Positions 17,380-26,763 of a stretch of DNA of 64,000 nucleotides are shown here, in pieces. The first letter of the stretch is position 1. Every line of letters starts with the position of its first letter. The notes under the pieces were generated by a model, which saw only the letters and a list, made by a program, of their open reading frames with translations, made no database searches and was not told the DNA's origin. A program made the translations under genes and the position numbers. Origin of the DNA: Phormidium ambiguum IAM M-71 (GTDB lineage Bacteria; Cyanobacteriota; Cyanobacteriia; Cyanobacteriales; Aerosakkonemataceae); the NCBI RefSeq assembly GCF_001904725.1, contig NZ_MRCE01000007.1, positions 124,001 through 188,000 on the forward strand, written 5' to 3'.

Positions 17380-17738
17380 ATTATTACGACTTAGTGGAAA
17401 CAATTCTTCAGCAGTATGGAAGTATTACAGTGGGGGAAGGAACAGAAGTTGAATTAATTGCAGATAGAAAGAATGGGCATTATTTGGTCATGTTTGTTGG
17501 TTGGCGTAATGAAGTTCAGGTGTATGGAAGTTTGATTCATATTGATATAAAAGGGAATCAGATTTGGATTCAGCAAGATGGTACTCAAGAGGGAATTGCT
17601 CAACAATTAGTGGCAGCGGGTGTTCCTCAAAGTGATATTGTGTTGGGTTATCGATCGCCTTTTGTGCGTCAATTTACAGGATTTGCTGTCGGTGTCGGAG
17701 TAGAAACCCAAGAAGATGCAAAAATCAAAGCTTGTTGA
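17367..17738 (+). CDS. xisI: XisI family protein
   Basis: A 123-residue partner of XisH, translationally coupled by a 13-bp overlap. It has the XisI features YYDLVETILQQYG, DRKNGHYLVMFVGW, IHIDIKGNQIWIQQDGTQEG and DIVLGYRSPFVRQFTGFAV. Most family members end about here; in this copy the last dozen residues (VGVETQEDAKIKAC) run into the 3' end of an opposite-strand DUF433 gene. The C-terminal tail is therefore probably acquired, not native. Confidence 0.88.
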   Translation: MERLNYYDLVETILQQYGSITVGEGTEVELIADRKNGHYLVMFVGWRNEVQVYGSLIHIDIKGNQIWIQQDGTQEGIAQQLVAAGVPQSDIVLGYRSPFVRQFTGFAVGVGVETQEDAKIKAC

Positions 17739-17899
17739 ATGTCTTCTTCTTCTAATTCTGGAAACTCTCGAAATAGTTCTTCTCGATCGGGATAAGTTGC
17801 CAGTAACTCAATTACCCGACGAACAGTAAGACGAAGATTACGAACGCAGGGTTGTCCGTTCATGCGATTCGGATTAGTAATAATGCGATCTAATTTCAT
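17669..17899 (-). CDS. DUF433 domain protein, 3' end altered by xisI
   Basis: A 76-residue small protein of the DUF433 (VapB-like antitoxin) family: MKLDRIITNPNRMNGQPCVR, then LRLTVRRVIELLATYPDREE, then LFREFPELEEEDIQQALIFA. The final 15 or so residues (SSWVSTPTPTANPVN) are read from the antisense of xisI, so the native C terminus was lost. DUF433 genes commonly pair with a PIN-like DUF5615 toxin, which is absent here. It may still be translated. Confidence 0.75.
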   Translation of the reverse strand: MKLDRIITNPNRMNGQPCVRNLRLTVRRVIELLATYPDREELFREFPELEEEDIQQALIFASSWVSTPTPTANPVN

Positions 17900-17936
17900 C
17901 GTAAATAACCTGTTTTCCGTTTTTAACTTTTGGTGT

Positions 17937-18599
17937 TTAACTACCCTCTAAACTTTGCTCAGTTTCAGTTGGTAATTTTTGCCCAACTTTCGGTTCTGTA
18001 CCTGCAATTATCCGTTGAATATTGCTGCGGTGTCGCCAAATTACATAAACACCTGCGGCAATAGCAAATATTAAATAAGGTAAGGGTTGTTTAAACAAAA
18101 TCATGAATAGGGAAACTGCGATCGCACCAGAAATCGAACTAATAGAAACGATGCGAGTAATTGCCACCACAAACGCAAAAACACCCAATGTTGCTAATCC
18201 TACTTGCCAAGACATGGCTAACAGAATGCCCAAACTTGTCGCCACAGATTTCCCACCTTTAAACTTTAACCAAACGGGTAAACTGTGACCAATTACAGCA
18301 AATAATCCAGCTAAAGTAACTAACCAAGGTAAAGGTAAACTTTCATCAGTAAAAGGGTAAATCCAATTAGCGAGAGCGATCGCCAAAGCACCCTTTAACG
18401 CATCAACTAACAATACGACAATTGCAGGCCCTTTACCCAAAGTTCTGAGTACATTTGTTGCGCCAATAGAACCAGAACCTTGGTCACGAATATCAATACC
18501 TTTTAACAATTTAGCAGCTAAAAAACCTGTGGGAAAAGAACCCAACAAATAAGCCACTAACAACAACCCAATACTAATAGTTATCCCCACTGAAATCAC
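17937..18599 (-). CDS. plsY: Glycerol-3-phosphate acyltransferase PlsY
   Basis: A 220-residue membrane enzyme that transfers acyl groups from acyl phosphate to glycerol-3-phosphate, the first step of phospholipid synthesis. It has five or so helices and the PlsY motifs LLGSFPTGFLAAKL, DQGSGSIGATNVLRTLGK, GHSLPVWLKFKGGKSVAT and WRHRSNIQRI. It lies at the end of a minus-strand group with DUF3086, DUF3119 and an MlaE-type permease, all pointing to membrane lipid supply. Confidence 0.95.
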   Translation of the reverse strand: MISVGITISIGLLLVAYLLGSFPTGFLAAKLLKGIDIRDQGSGSIGATNVLRTLGKGPAIVVLLVDALKGALAIALANWIYPFTDESLPLPWLVTLAGLFAVIGHSLPVWLKFKGGKSVATSLGILLAMSWQVGLATLGVFAFVVAITRIVSISSISGAIAVSLFMILFKQPLPYLIFAIAAGVYVIWRHRSNIQRIIAGTEPKVGQKLPTETEQSLEGS

Positions 18600-18674
18600 C
18601 TTTTTAAAGTCAAAAAAATTAATGATTTTTGGGTAAAGGTGTATTTATTCCCTTACCCAGTACCCAGTCCCTAA

Positions 18675-19826
18675 CTAATACCTGTCATAAGAATAACTAG
18701 GAGATTGCGGATCGGGTGCAAAAGCTAACCAGAGAGGAAATTGCAACACAGAAAGACTAATTTTATCTTCTGTTTCATCAATAATAATTAAAGGCAAATC
18801 TCCTTCTTTAACTACCCTTTCTGCTTTGGTTGCGAGGGCTTCAGGCGCTTCAAATAAAGTCAAACCTTGATCGGGGCCAAAATCACCACGAGAGATGCCT
18901 AAACAATCTTGTAACCCTCGTCGCCATTCTCCCAAACGTTCGGGACTATTGGCCAAAATTAAAGTGTGGAGGCGATCGTCATACAACTCAGTTAAAATCG
19001 AAATAATTGACGAAGCAACCAAGATATTTTGTAAGCGAGTACCTAGCGATCGCAAAGCACCTTTTCCACCTTGAGAAAAGAACCATTGAGAAGCTCTTTC
19101 TGCATGAACTGGTTCAAAAGTGCGGCGCAATTGCCAAGGTGGGCCATAATAATCTGGACGAGTACGATATTGATCTAATAATCTGCGAATTATTTTTGCT
19201 TGTTCCTCAAAACCTTGTTCCGCAAATTGTGGAGTTCCAGAAGGCGCTTTTGCAGGTTTTGCCTCTTTCACTTCCACCATTTCTGATTCTGATTCATCAG
19301 TTTGGGGAACTAAATCTAATTGTTCTGCTGCTGTTGCTAAATCTTGTAAACTCCCAACTAAATAATCTTTAAAACCTTGAACGCGAATAGCTAAATCTTG
19401 GGAAACACCCGCAAAAGTCGTCTTCATTTCTTGGCGAATGCGTTCTTGGCGACGTTCTAATTGTTCTACAGCTAATTGTAAAGTTTGTCGCCGTTGTTCC
19501 AAATCTCGCAAACTTTCATGAACTACTCGACTCATTGCAGTTTGCATTTCTGCTATTTGTTGAGTGTAGGAAGCTTCTAAAGCAGCAATTTGTTGTTTGA
19601 GCATTCTTTCTTGCTGTTGCAATTGAGCTACTCTTTCTTCCCAGTTAGCGACTGTATTTTCTGGTGATGAACTATTCAATATTACTGGGGTATTCACTTC
19701 TGAAATTAAGGTTTCTGTTGGTGCAGGAACTGCTTCAAATTTAACGGTTTCCGATTGGGAATCTGCCCAAGGATCAATTTTTGATTCGGAATCTGATTTT
19801 GGCAGGGGAGATGAGTCTGAATTCAT
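18675..19826 (-). CDS. DUF3086 domain-containing protein
   Basis: A 383-residue cyanobacterial protein. The N-terminal 65 residues are polar and disordered. A coiled coil rich in Gln/Glu runs from about 65 to 135. The C-terminal DUF3086 domain includes EQAKIIRRLLDQYRTRPDYY, FEPVHAERASQWFFSQGGKG, ISILTELYDDRLHTLILAN and PLWLAFAPDP. Function is unknown, but the gene follows DUF3119 and an MlaE-type permease in many cyanobacteria, so a role in envelope lipid handling is possible. Confidence 0.85.
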   Translation of the reverse strand: MNSDSSPLPKSDSESKIDPWADSQSETVKFEAVPAPTETLISEVNTPVILNSSSPENTVANWEERVAQLQQQERMLKQQIAALEASYTQQIAEMQTAMSRVVHESLRDLEQRRQTLQLAVEQLERRQERIRQEMKTTFAGVSQDLAIRVQGFKDYLVGSLQDLATAAEQLDLVPQTDESESEMVEVKEAKPAKAPSGTPQFAEQGFEEQAKIIRRLLDQYRTRPDYYGPPWQLRRTFEPVHAERASQWFFSQGGKGALRSLGTRLQNILVASSIISILTELYDDRLHTLILANSPERLGEWRRGLQDCLGISRGDFGPDQGLTLFEAPEALATKAERVVKEGDLPLIIIDETEDKISLSVLQFPLWLAFAPDPQSPSYSYDRY

Positions 19827-19848
19827 TTAAACTAATAACAAATAACAA

Positions 19849-20235
19849 CTAATTCCGGGGACAACGCTGTTCTAAACAAGCTTGTAGCATTTTGGGATCG
19901 AAAATAATCGGCAAAAAGTGAATGCTTTTTACTTCTTTAAAGTAGAACAAAATTGGTAGAGGAGGCCAAAAAATTCGCCAATTTTGCCATTCGGAGTAAG
20001 GAAAATTGCGAATCAACTTTTGGCTGCGATACACTTCTAAACTTGTTGGGGTAAACTTTAACCGAATGGCGACTGTTTGAAATAACAGGAACAAGCCAAA
20101 AGCTGCAATTGCCAAACTTAGCCAAGGTAGCACCAATAAAAATGGGATTGCACCTAAAACTAAAACTAAAGGTATGGTGTAGCTGGGAGCTAATTCAACA
20201 GTTTGTTGCGATCCGATCGGAGTAGCCGTAGTCAC
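19849..20235 (-). CDS. DUF3119 family membrane protein
   Basis: A 128-residue protein with two close hydrophobic helices (about 20-55) followed by a small soluble domain with IRLKFTPTSLEVYRSQKLI and FPYSEWQNWRIFWPPLPILF. This matches the cyanobacterial/plastid DUF3119 family, which is conserved beside the MlaE-type permease. It reads like a PH-like membrane-associated domain, but the activity is unknown. It is likely co-transcribed with the permease 57 bp upstream and DUF3086 downstream. Confidence 0.85.
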   Translation of the reverse strand: MTTATPIGSQQTVELAPSYTIPLVLVLGAIPFLLVLPWLSLAIAAFGLFLLFQTVAIRLKFTPTSLEVYRSQKLIRNFPYSEWQNWRIFWPPLPILFYFKEVKSIHFLPIIFDPKMLQACLEQRCPRN

Positions 20236-20292
20236 CGTTTTTCCTTCCTAACTTACAAACACCAATAAATACTATTTTAAATCGTCAGTATC

Positions 20293-21090
20293 TCACAAAC
20301 CTTGTAAAACCGCACTGCCTGTTCCTTGGAACATTAACCAACTCAAAAAGAAGTTGCTGATAAAAATCGCTAGTAAAGCTGTAACTACGGCAGTTGTGGT
20401 TGATTGTCCCACACCTTTTGCGCCCCCGGAAGTAGTTAAACCCCAACTACAACCGATAATCGCTATTAAAGCGCCAAAGCAAAAAGCTTTGATTTCACCA
20501 CTACAAACATCCCAAACGGAGAGGAAGTTCCGCACAGAATCTAAAAATACTGATTGCGAGATGCCATACACAGTGCTAGAGATGATTAACCCGCCTAACA
20601 AGCCTGTGATTAAACTCATAATGGTTAAGATTGGCAGCATTAAGCTACAGGCGATCGCACGGGGAATTACTAGATAGTCGATCGGATCGGTTTTTAACAT
20701 ATACAGAGCATCGATTTGTTCTGTGACTCTCATTGTGCCTATTTCCGCCGCAAAAGCTGAGCCTATTCTCCCAGCTAATACTACAGCAGTTAAAATCGGT
20801 GCGAGTTCTCGGGCTAATGCTAAGGCTAAAACTCCACCAACAGTGCTACCTGCACCCAAACTAATAAACTCTCGCGCCACTTGCACGGTAAACACCATAC
20901 CGACAAATGCAGCTGTGATCAAAGCAATTAGTAATGATTCTGGCCCAACGGTTGCCATTTGTTCCAAAGTGTTGCGGCGATGAATTTTGCCTTTGATTAA
21001 ATGGACGATCACTTGTCCACCCAAGAAAATCGCTGCCACTAAACGCCGTCCCCATCTCTCTAAACCAGAATTAGAAGTTGTTTCGCTCAC
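20293..21090 (-). CDS. MlaE-type lipid ABC transporter permease (TGD1-like)
   Basis: A 265-residue permease with about five helices. It has the MlaE signature TVQVAREFISLGAGSTVGGVL, followed by ALARELAPILTAVVLAGRIG and AAEIGTMRVTEQIDALYMLK. This is the membrane subunit of phospholipid or phosphatidate import systems; cyanobacterial members are related to chloroplast TGD1. ATPase and MCE-domain substrate-binding partners are not adjacent, as is common in cyanobacteria. It is the first gene of the minus-strand lipid group. Confidence 0.93.
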   Translation of the reverse strand: MSETTSNSGLERWGRRLVAAIFLGGQVIVHLIKGKIHRRNTLEQMATVGPESLLIALITAAFVGMVFTVQVAREFISLGAGSTVGGVLALALARELAPILTAVVLAGRIGSAFAAEIGTMRVTEQIDALYMLKTDPIDYLVIPRAIACSLMLPILTIMSLITGLLGGLIISSTVYGISQSVFLDSVRNFLSVWDVCSGEIKAFCFGALIAIIGCSWGLTTSGGAKGVGQSTTTAVVTALLAIFISNFFLSWLMFQGTGSAVLQGL

Positions 21091-21316
21091 TGCTGGAAAG
21101 TTCTTATGACATCTGTTTTATTAAAGCCGATCTGGTTCCTGTTCTGTAGAAACTGGCTTCGTTACAAACTGAGGACTTAATCTACGATTTCTTAAGGAAG
21201 ATTTAAGATTTTTAAACTTTGGGTCAGAATTTAGGTATAGACCTTATTCTATATAGTGACAAGGTGAATTAGTCAACTTGTCACGATCGAGTTCAACCGC
21301 AGTATTATTTCAGAGC

Positions 21317-21607
21317 ATGAGTATTTTACCGAAGTTCTTTCGCTTGCTACTGACAACTGCCTTCAGTTTCGTAGCTCCTGTAATTTTGATTGGCGCAATC
21401 ATCCTTGGTCTGTGTTTGGTGGGTTTTGTTCCTGGTTTCGAGATTCTTTGTCAGTCTGGTATTGAGACGCTGGCTCAGTTTCTGGAAACTTTTGGTAATG
21501 GTTCCCCCATTGAAGGAATTTTTGCGATCGGATTTACTTTCGCCATCGTCGGGGCAATTTTTGAAACATACACTTCTTACAGATATCAAACACTGCGGGG
21601 AAATTGA
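21317..21607 (+). CDS. Small membrane protein of unknown function
   Basis: A 96-residue protein from ATG 21317. It begins MSILPKFFRLLLTTAFSFVA and has two to three hydrophobic helices (about 8-45 and 70-85) split by a polar loop with ETFGNGSPIEG, ending SYRYQTLRGN. The upstream in-frame leader is not supported by a ribosome site. The family is not recognised with confidence; it looks like a conserved cyanobacterial membrane protein. It is divergent from the MlaE-type gene. Confidence 0.55.
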   Translation: MSILPKFFRLLLTTAFSFVAPVILIGAIILGLCLVGFVPGFEILCQSGIETLAQFLETFGNGSPIEGIFAIGFTFAIVGAIFETYTSYRYQTLRGN

Positions 21608-21726
21608 TCGTTTCTCGGCTTTACCCGGAAAAAATGAATATATTCGGTGGTGTTTAGTGGGATTGACACCTATAGGATTTGACGCGAATTTCTCAGTTTT
21701 TAGTTCCCAATCCCCAATACCCAAAT

Positions 21727-22515
21727 TTATTCCAAAGTCGTTTCTTGACCAGCTAATGTTTTAGCGGCTTCCTTAACTACGACCAAATCTAAATTCAATT
21801 CCTGAGCAATTCTCTCCACAGATAATCCTAAATCTAATAACAGAGGTACTGTTTCTAATTTTCCTTCTGTTTTAGCTTCTTGATAAAGTTTGCTTTGTTT
21901 TAAATCGCTTAATTGAAACATTTTTGTTAACTCCTGAATCCCCGATTTAGGAAATTTATAAGCTAAAATTGTTGTCAATAATTCCCCAAAACTTGCTTGT
22001 TCATTTTTCGGGGTTAGTTGTTGTATTTGATGAATTAAGTACTCGGCTCGCTGTTGGGTTTTTTCTTCATCTTCCACAAGTAATTTTAACATTCCCAAGC
22101 CTAATGATTGATTAGCGGTTAGTCCTAATTCATCTAAGTACAACCGTTTGATGTGGTCGCTTTCTACTAACCAATGGTAGGGTCTAGGAATAACTGATTC
22201 AATAATTCGACGCGGATAAATCGCCACAGCAAACCAATCTCGGTTAGATTTGTTATTACCTAAATACAGAAATATTTCTGTAAAAAATCCATAGTAAAAA
22301 TCTTCATCAAATTGAGTTTGGATGCCGACAAAATAAATCGGTTGACGGGTGCGTTTAGCCGGAACAAATATGCCATCAATTCTTTGATTTGTATCTTTAA
22401 TTTCAGCAGAATGAAACTCATAGCCGCTAGTTTCTATTGGCGGATGTTCAATCAATTCAAAAAAGATACTGGGAAAGTTTTGTAATATGTGATGAAAAAG
22501 GTTGTTGGTTTTCAT
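21727..22515 (-). CDS. Rpn family recombination-promoting nuclease/putative transposase (DUF2887)
   Basis: A 262-residue PD-(D/E)XK-type protein. Start ATG 22515 gives MKTNNLFHHILQNFPSIFFE, the family N terminus. Nuclease-fold features are RIDGIFVPAK (D) and PIYFVGIQTQFDEDFY (x-V-x-x-Q version of the E-x-K box). Further motifs are LYLGNNKSNRDWFAVAIYPR and ESDHIKRLYLDELG. The C-terminal part carries KTEGKLETVPLLLDLGLSVE, typical of cyanobacterial DUF2887. These genes are mobile, multicopy and linked to recA-independent recombination. Unlike the copy at 9773, this one is intact. Confidence 0.85.
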   Translation of the reverse strand: MKTNNLFHHILQNFPSIFFELIEHPPIETSGYEFHSAEIKDTNQRIDGIFVPAKRTRQPIYFVGIQTQFDEDFYYGFFTEIFLYLGNNKSNRDWFAVAIYPRRIIESVIPRPYHWLVESDHIKRLYLDELGLTANQSLGLGMLKLLVEDEEKTQQRAEYLIHQIQQLTPKNEQASFGELLTTILAYKFPKSGIQELTKMFQLSDLKQSKLYQEAKTEGKLETVPLLLDLGLSVERIAQELNLDLVVVKEAAKTLAGQETTLE

Positions 22516-22586
22516 GTATTTTAAATTTTTGCCGATCGAATAGCGATCGCGCAATCTAAACTTTGCTAATTGAATGAGATCGTTAA

Positions 22587-24233
22587 CTAAAGATTAACAG
22601 TATTAGGTTCCAATTGAGCGACTAATTTAACGCCATATTCAGCTTCAAAAGAGTCTTTCTTATAATTTAAACTCCAAATTTCTAAGTCGCAATCATCATT
22701 AGGGAAATTTGGGAAAAGTTTTAAACGAAATTCTGCTAATTCGGGAAGATACTCACACCGCAAACGACTAATCGCCCCTATTTGCCTACGATCTAATGCT
22801 ACTGATATTCTCAAGAAAGCACTCAACTGACTGACCATTTGGCGATATTCTTTGGTTGGCAAATTTCGATAATTTTCATGTTTTTTCTTCGGCGCACTTT
22901 TGCGGTGATATCGAGCTAAATTAGCAATTAATTCGATTTCACTTTCTGTATAACCAAGTAACTCGCTATAGCGAATTAAATAGTAAGAATGCTTGTGGTG
23001 TGATGAATGACTAATATAATGCCCACAATTATGTAAAATAGCAGCAGCCCAGAGTAATTCTTTTTCTAATTCTCCCCAATTATGTAATTTACCTTGGGTT
23101 TGCTCGAAAATACTCAATGCCAATTCTGCAACTTTTTGACTATGTACTAAATCAACTCGATATTTTTGAGCAGTTTTGAAGACGCTACGTTCTCTAACTG
23201 AACCTTGATAACGCAACCGATCTTCAATTAAACCATGTGTCAACATCCAATCAACAATGACACCTTCGCGCAAACTGCGCTCACAAATAGTAATACTTTC
23301 TAAACCTAATAAAGAAATTGCTTCTTGTAAAATTAACGCACCAGCTAAAATAATTTCCGATCGCCGATCGGACATTCCCGGTATAGCAGCGCGTTCAGCA
23401 TTATTCATTTTACGTAACCGATTTACAATTTCGCGTAAATCTTTCAAACTAAATTGATAACCATTTAAAGGATTAGGAATCATCCCATATTTTTCGCGGG
23501 CATGAATCATCGCTAAAGTTTCAATTGTTCCCGAAGTTCCCACTAAACGCGGGGATTCACCAGGTTTTAAATTAGCTTTTAAATCATCAACTGCTCTTTC
23601 TAACATTACCCGAATATAAGCTTGCAGGTAATAGAATTCCGAGTTACTAATCGGATCGGTAGTGATAAATTCAGAACTAAGTCTAACTGCACCAACTTTG
23701 GTACTACTAAGCGATCGCGGTTCGTGACTATCTCCTAAAATTAACTCTGTAGAACCGCCCCCAATATCAATAATAATGTGAGGTTGGTTATTAAATTCCA
23801 TCCCCGACAAAACGCCTAAATAAATTCTTCTCGCTTCTTCTTGTCCAGAAATTAAATCGACAACTAAACCTGTTTCCGCTTCCACTTGTTTGAGAAAATC
23901 CCGTCCATTAGGTGCTTCGCGTACTGCACTAGTCGCCACCGCAATAATTTGTTCTGCATTCAAACTTTTGGCAACTTCTCGACAACGATGCAAAGTGGCG
24001 ATCGCCTTTTCCATTACTTCCGGCTTCAAGTTGTGGGTATCGGGATCTCGATCGCCTAACCTAACAGTATCTTTTTCCCGTTCAATAATCATAAAAGCTG
24101 GTAACTCTGGGATAATTCGCACCACTACCATGTGAATTGAATTAGTACCCATATCGATCGCAGCCAGAATCCGATTTTTTTCCCCAGCTGCATTAAGACT
24201 ATTTACCTGATTTTCCACAACAGGATTTCCCAT
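22587..24233 (-). CDS. ppx: Ppx/GppA phosphatase family exopolyphosphatase
   Basis: A 548-residue protein (ATG 24233; a GTG at 24263 is also possible but poorly spaced from a ribosome site). It is an ASKHA-fold enzyme that releases phosphate from polyphosphate or guanosine pentaphosphate. Motifs: ILAAIDMGTNSIHMVVVRI near the start, ATSAVREAPNG, VDLISGQEEARRIYLGVLSG, IIDIGGGSTELILGD, LVGTSGTIETLAM. A C-terminal HD-like domain has AAILHNCGHYISHSSHHKHS. The fused HD region is normal for cyanobacterial Ppx. Confidence 0.93.
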   Translation of the reverse strand: MGNPVVENQVNSLNAAGEKNRILAAIDMGTNSIHMVVVRIIPELPAFMIIEREKDTVRLGDRDPDTHNLKPEVMEKAIATLHRCREVAKSLNAEQIIAVATSAVREAPNGRDFLKQVEAETGLVVDLISGQEEARRIYLGVLSGMEFNNQPHIIIDIGGGSTELILGDSHEPRSLSSTKVGAVRLSSEFITTDPISNSEFYYLQAYIRVMLERAVDDLKANLKPGESPRLVGTSGTIETLAMIHAREKYGMIPNPLNGYQFSLKDLREIVNRLRKMNNAERAAIPGMSDRRSEIILAGALILQEAISLLGLESITICERSLREGVIVDWMLTHGLIEDRLRYQGSVRERSVFKTAQKYRVDLVHSQKVAELALSIFEQTQGKLHNWGELEKELLWAAAILHNCGHYISHSSHHKHSYYLIRYSELLGYTESEIELIANLARYHRKSAPKKKHENYRNLPTKEYRQMVSQLSAFLRISVALDRRQIGAISRLRCEYLPELAEFRLKLFPNFPNDDCDLEIWSLNYKKDSFEAEYGVKLVAQLEPNTVNL

Positions 24234-24479
24234 AAGAATTGTATCTAGGATGACAGCCTTCACCCCCTCCCTTCAGGAATAATATCAGTTTTTTCCCTCC
24301 TTTCCCCGTCAGCCAATAGAGACGCACCCAACTAAGTACTCCTCCGTAAGCCATTACCTAATTTACAAATGCTAAAGCCCCATTTTCTAATCGGGGAATA
24401 AATTTTTTCGCAAAATCAAACCAAATAATGTAACGATATTTTAAGTATTAAAGATGAAGATTAATCTTGTAGTTAAACT

Positions 24480-25361
24480 ATGCTGTCTCAAGATACACCG
24501 CAAACCTTCCCTGGCGCTACCATAATTCGACTGTTGAGATGGGATAAACCAGCAGGACGTTTAATTTTAATGATACCTGCACTTTGGGCGGTATTTTTAG
24601 CTGCTAGAGGTACGCCACCAGCACCACTCGTCGGCGTAATAGTCTTAGGGAGTTTAGCGACAAGTGCAGCTGGCTGCGTTGTTAATGATTTGTGGGATCG
24701 AGATATCGATCCACAAGTAGAAAGAACAAAAGAACGTCCCCTTGCTTCTCGCGCTTTATCAATTCGCACTGGAATTGTCATTGCCATTATTGCTATGTGT
24801 TGTGCAGGTGTATTAGCACTTTATCTAAATCCTTTAAGCTTTTGGTTGTGCGTCGCCGCCATTCCGGTAATTATTTTTTACCCCACTGCAAAAAGAGTAT
24901 TTCCCATCCCTCAATTAGTATTATCAATTGCTTGGGGTTTTGCCGTATTAATTAGTTGGAGTGCAGCCGTAGGAAATTTAGAATTTGATACCTGGTTACT
25001 TTGGGGTGCAACAGTACTTTGGACATTAGGATTTGATACTGTTTATGCCATGAGTGACAAAGAAGATGACCTACAAATTGGAATTAATTCTAGTGCGATA
25101 TTTTTTGGTAATTACGCACCGGAAGCAGTGGGAATTTTCTTTGTTGGAACTGCGGTTTTGCTAGCTTGGTTAGGTGTAGATATGCAGTTAAATTTCGGCT
25201 TTTGGTTAACTTTTGTTATAGCTGCATTTTGCTGGATTTGGCATTATTCCCAATTACGCAAGGCTGATTTACCAAAACCAACTTACGGACAAATCTTTCG
25301 GCAAAATGTATGGATTGGATTAGTCTTGTTGGGTGGAATGATTTGGGGAATACTTGCCTAA
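24480..25361 (+). CDS. ubiA: 4-hydroxybenzoate polyprenyltransferase (UbiA family)
   Basis: A 293-residue membrane prenyltransferase with about eight helices. The two Asp-rich Mg2+/diphosphate sites are present: NDLWDRDID near residue 70 and DKEDDLQIG near 195. It likely attaches a solanesyl chain to 4-hydroxybenzoate in the cyanobacterial route to plastoquinone. KERPLASRALS is also conserved. The start ATG 24480 is the obvious one. It is divergent from ppx. Confidence 0.92.
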   Translation: MLSQDTPQTFPGATIIRLLRWDKPAGRLILMIPALWAVFLAARGTPPAPLVGVIVLGSLATSAAGCVVNDLWDRDIDPQVERTKERPLASRALSIRTGIVIAIIAMCCAGVLALYLNPLSFWLCVAAIPVIIFYPTAKRVFPIPQLVLSIAWGFAVLISWSAAVGNLEFDTWLLWGATVLWTLGFDTVYAMSDKEDDLQIGINSSAIFFGNYAPEAVGIFFVGTAVLLAWLGVDMQLNFGFWLTFVIAAFCWIWHYSQLRKADLPKPTYGQIFRQNVWIGLVLLGGMIWGILA

Positions 25362-25573
25362 TGTATCTAATGGCTTTTTCCGTACTGATGGTACAAAATT
25401 CTACTTTTAAAGGCTAGAATTTTTGTTTGATTTCTCATCATGAGCGCAGGAGAATCTTAGTTTTTACAGAGTGAGTTGGGAGCTAAGAATTATTCTCAGT
25501 GGAACTCACAACTCAAACTGTTTGTTTCCCGATTCTCCCTGCTTTTACTAGCTATAAATATTCAATGCTATTC

Positions 25574-26299
25574 TTACATAAGGTCTGTGTTTACAGATTT
25601 TGTTCTATTTTTGTTAAAGAGAAATAAATAACGGGCGAGAATTGGTTTTTTTAATCTAGTGACAAGATTCAACTCGTTAATAGTGAAGCCGTAGCCACCA
25701 TTTTCTGGTACATATAAAGTAATTCTGCTAATATTAGGGACTGGACTTATTACACCGATAAAGGGTGCGATGTCATCGTCAGCGTGATTATCATTACCCC
25801 GAACTTTGAACCTACCTAAACTTTTTCCAGTAGTATCAAAAGCTTCAATTATTCCTGTAAAAGCGCCAAAAAAAGCTCTTTGAATTTGCGTGCCAATCCC
25901 AAAAACTGGAGTAGAAAAATCAATTGTAATTGCACTGTCTGCAAATTCTAAAAATAGGAGTTTGTCTCCTGATTTAAACTTTCCTTTGAGTCCGCTACCT
26001 GCGTCAAGGCGTAAAAAAGTTCCGCGAGAACTTACTTTTAGTTGAATTCCATTACTAGAATGAACGGATAAAGGACTGGAAATAAAATCAAATTCTTTAC
26101 CACACTTTCCCCAATCTACGCGATCGGTCGCTCTTAATGCTGAACAATTTGTGACTAACTTTATTGTCGGTATTGTGGTCGATCTTTGATTACAACTGCT
26201 TTGATTAGTTTTTGTAGCGCTTTTTGACAAGCTTTTGATGGCATTACTAATCGACATTTTACTGATACCCCTAAAACGAACCCATTGATTAAATTGCAT
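25574..26299 (-). CDS. Unknown protein resembling PEP-CTERM-type beta-rich domains
   Basis: A 241-residue protein. The first 45 residues are polar, without a signal peptide. The remainder is beta-rich: DRVDWGKCGKEFDFISSPLS, LRLDAGSGLKGKFKSGDKLL, ITIDFSTPVFGIGTQIQ and FTGIIEAFDTTGKSLGRFKV, ending with FTINELNLVTR. The pattern resembles the secreted lectin-like domain of PEP-CTERM and related cyanobacterial surface proteins, but the anchor is missing. The start could also be the internal Met at residue 15. Function is unknown. Confidence 0.5.
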   Translation of the reverse strand: MQFNQWVRFRGISKMSISNAIKSLSKSATKTNQSSCNQRSTTIPTIKLVTNCSALRATDRVDWGKCGKEFDFISSPLSVHSSNGIQLKVSSRGTFLRLDAGSGLKGKFKSGDKLLFLEFADSAITIDFSTPVFGIGTQIQRAFFGAFTGIIEAFDTTGKSLGRFKVRGNDNHADDDIAPFIGVISPVPNISRITLYVPENGGYGFTINELNLVTRLKKPILARYLFLFNKNRTKSVNTDLM

Positions 26300-26763
26300 A
26301 GATGCGATATGATGCGAACCCTAAAATTGAGGCTTAGTAAGAGCTACTCAGACAAAATGTAACTCTAACCAACCCAATAAGAACGTGAAAATTACGGAGT
26401 AAATCACTTCTTATTTTCCTAGTTATTGCTTAAGGTAAGTAATTTTAAGGGTAAAAACAAGCCTTTCTCCGTAATTTTACATAAACTTTATAAGTTTCAC
26501 AATTGGTTTTTTTATCGTTACATCTGTCAAAAGGCTGAATTATCAAGGGTTGTGGTCGTTTATTTTTATTGTGAATATTTAAAATTTTTGCGAAGAAATT
26601 ACGCCTTATATAAACTTACCAAGAGAGGAAATTCTTGCCAATTGAACAGGCGGTTTCACACTTAAGTGATTGTACGGAGGCTTTGGCTCTAGCTATCCCT
26701 GGTACACAATCTGTTGATTAGTTAAAGATATTTTTGCCATATTTTCAGAAGCGGGGAACTGTA
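26300..26763. other. Intergenic region without a clear gene
   Basis: A 464-bp AT-rich gap between a minus-strand gene and the TIGR00725 gene. A 79-codon open frame at 26426-26665 has no ribosome site, odd composition and no recognisable sequence. No repeats or hairpins stand out. Promoters for both divergent neighbours must lie here. Confidence 0.45.

Noticed and set aside
16954-17738. xisHI as evidence for an fdxN excision element
   Set aside because: No xisF recombinase, nif gene or element border is in the window, and xisHI pairs are common outside fdxN elements.
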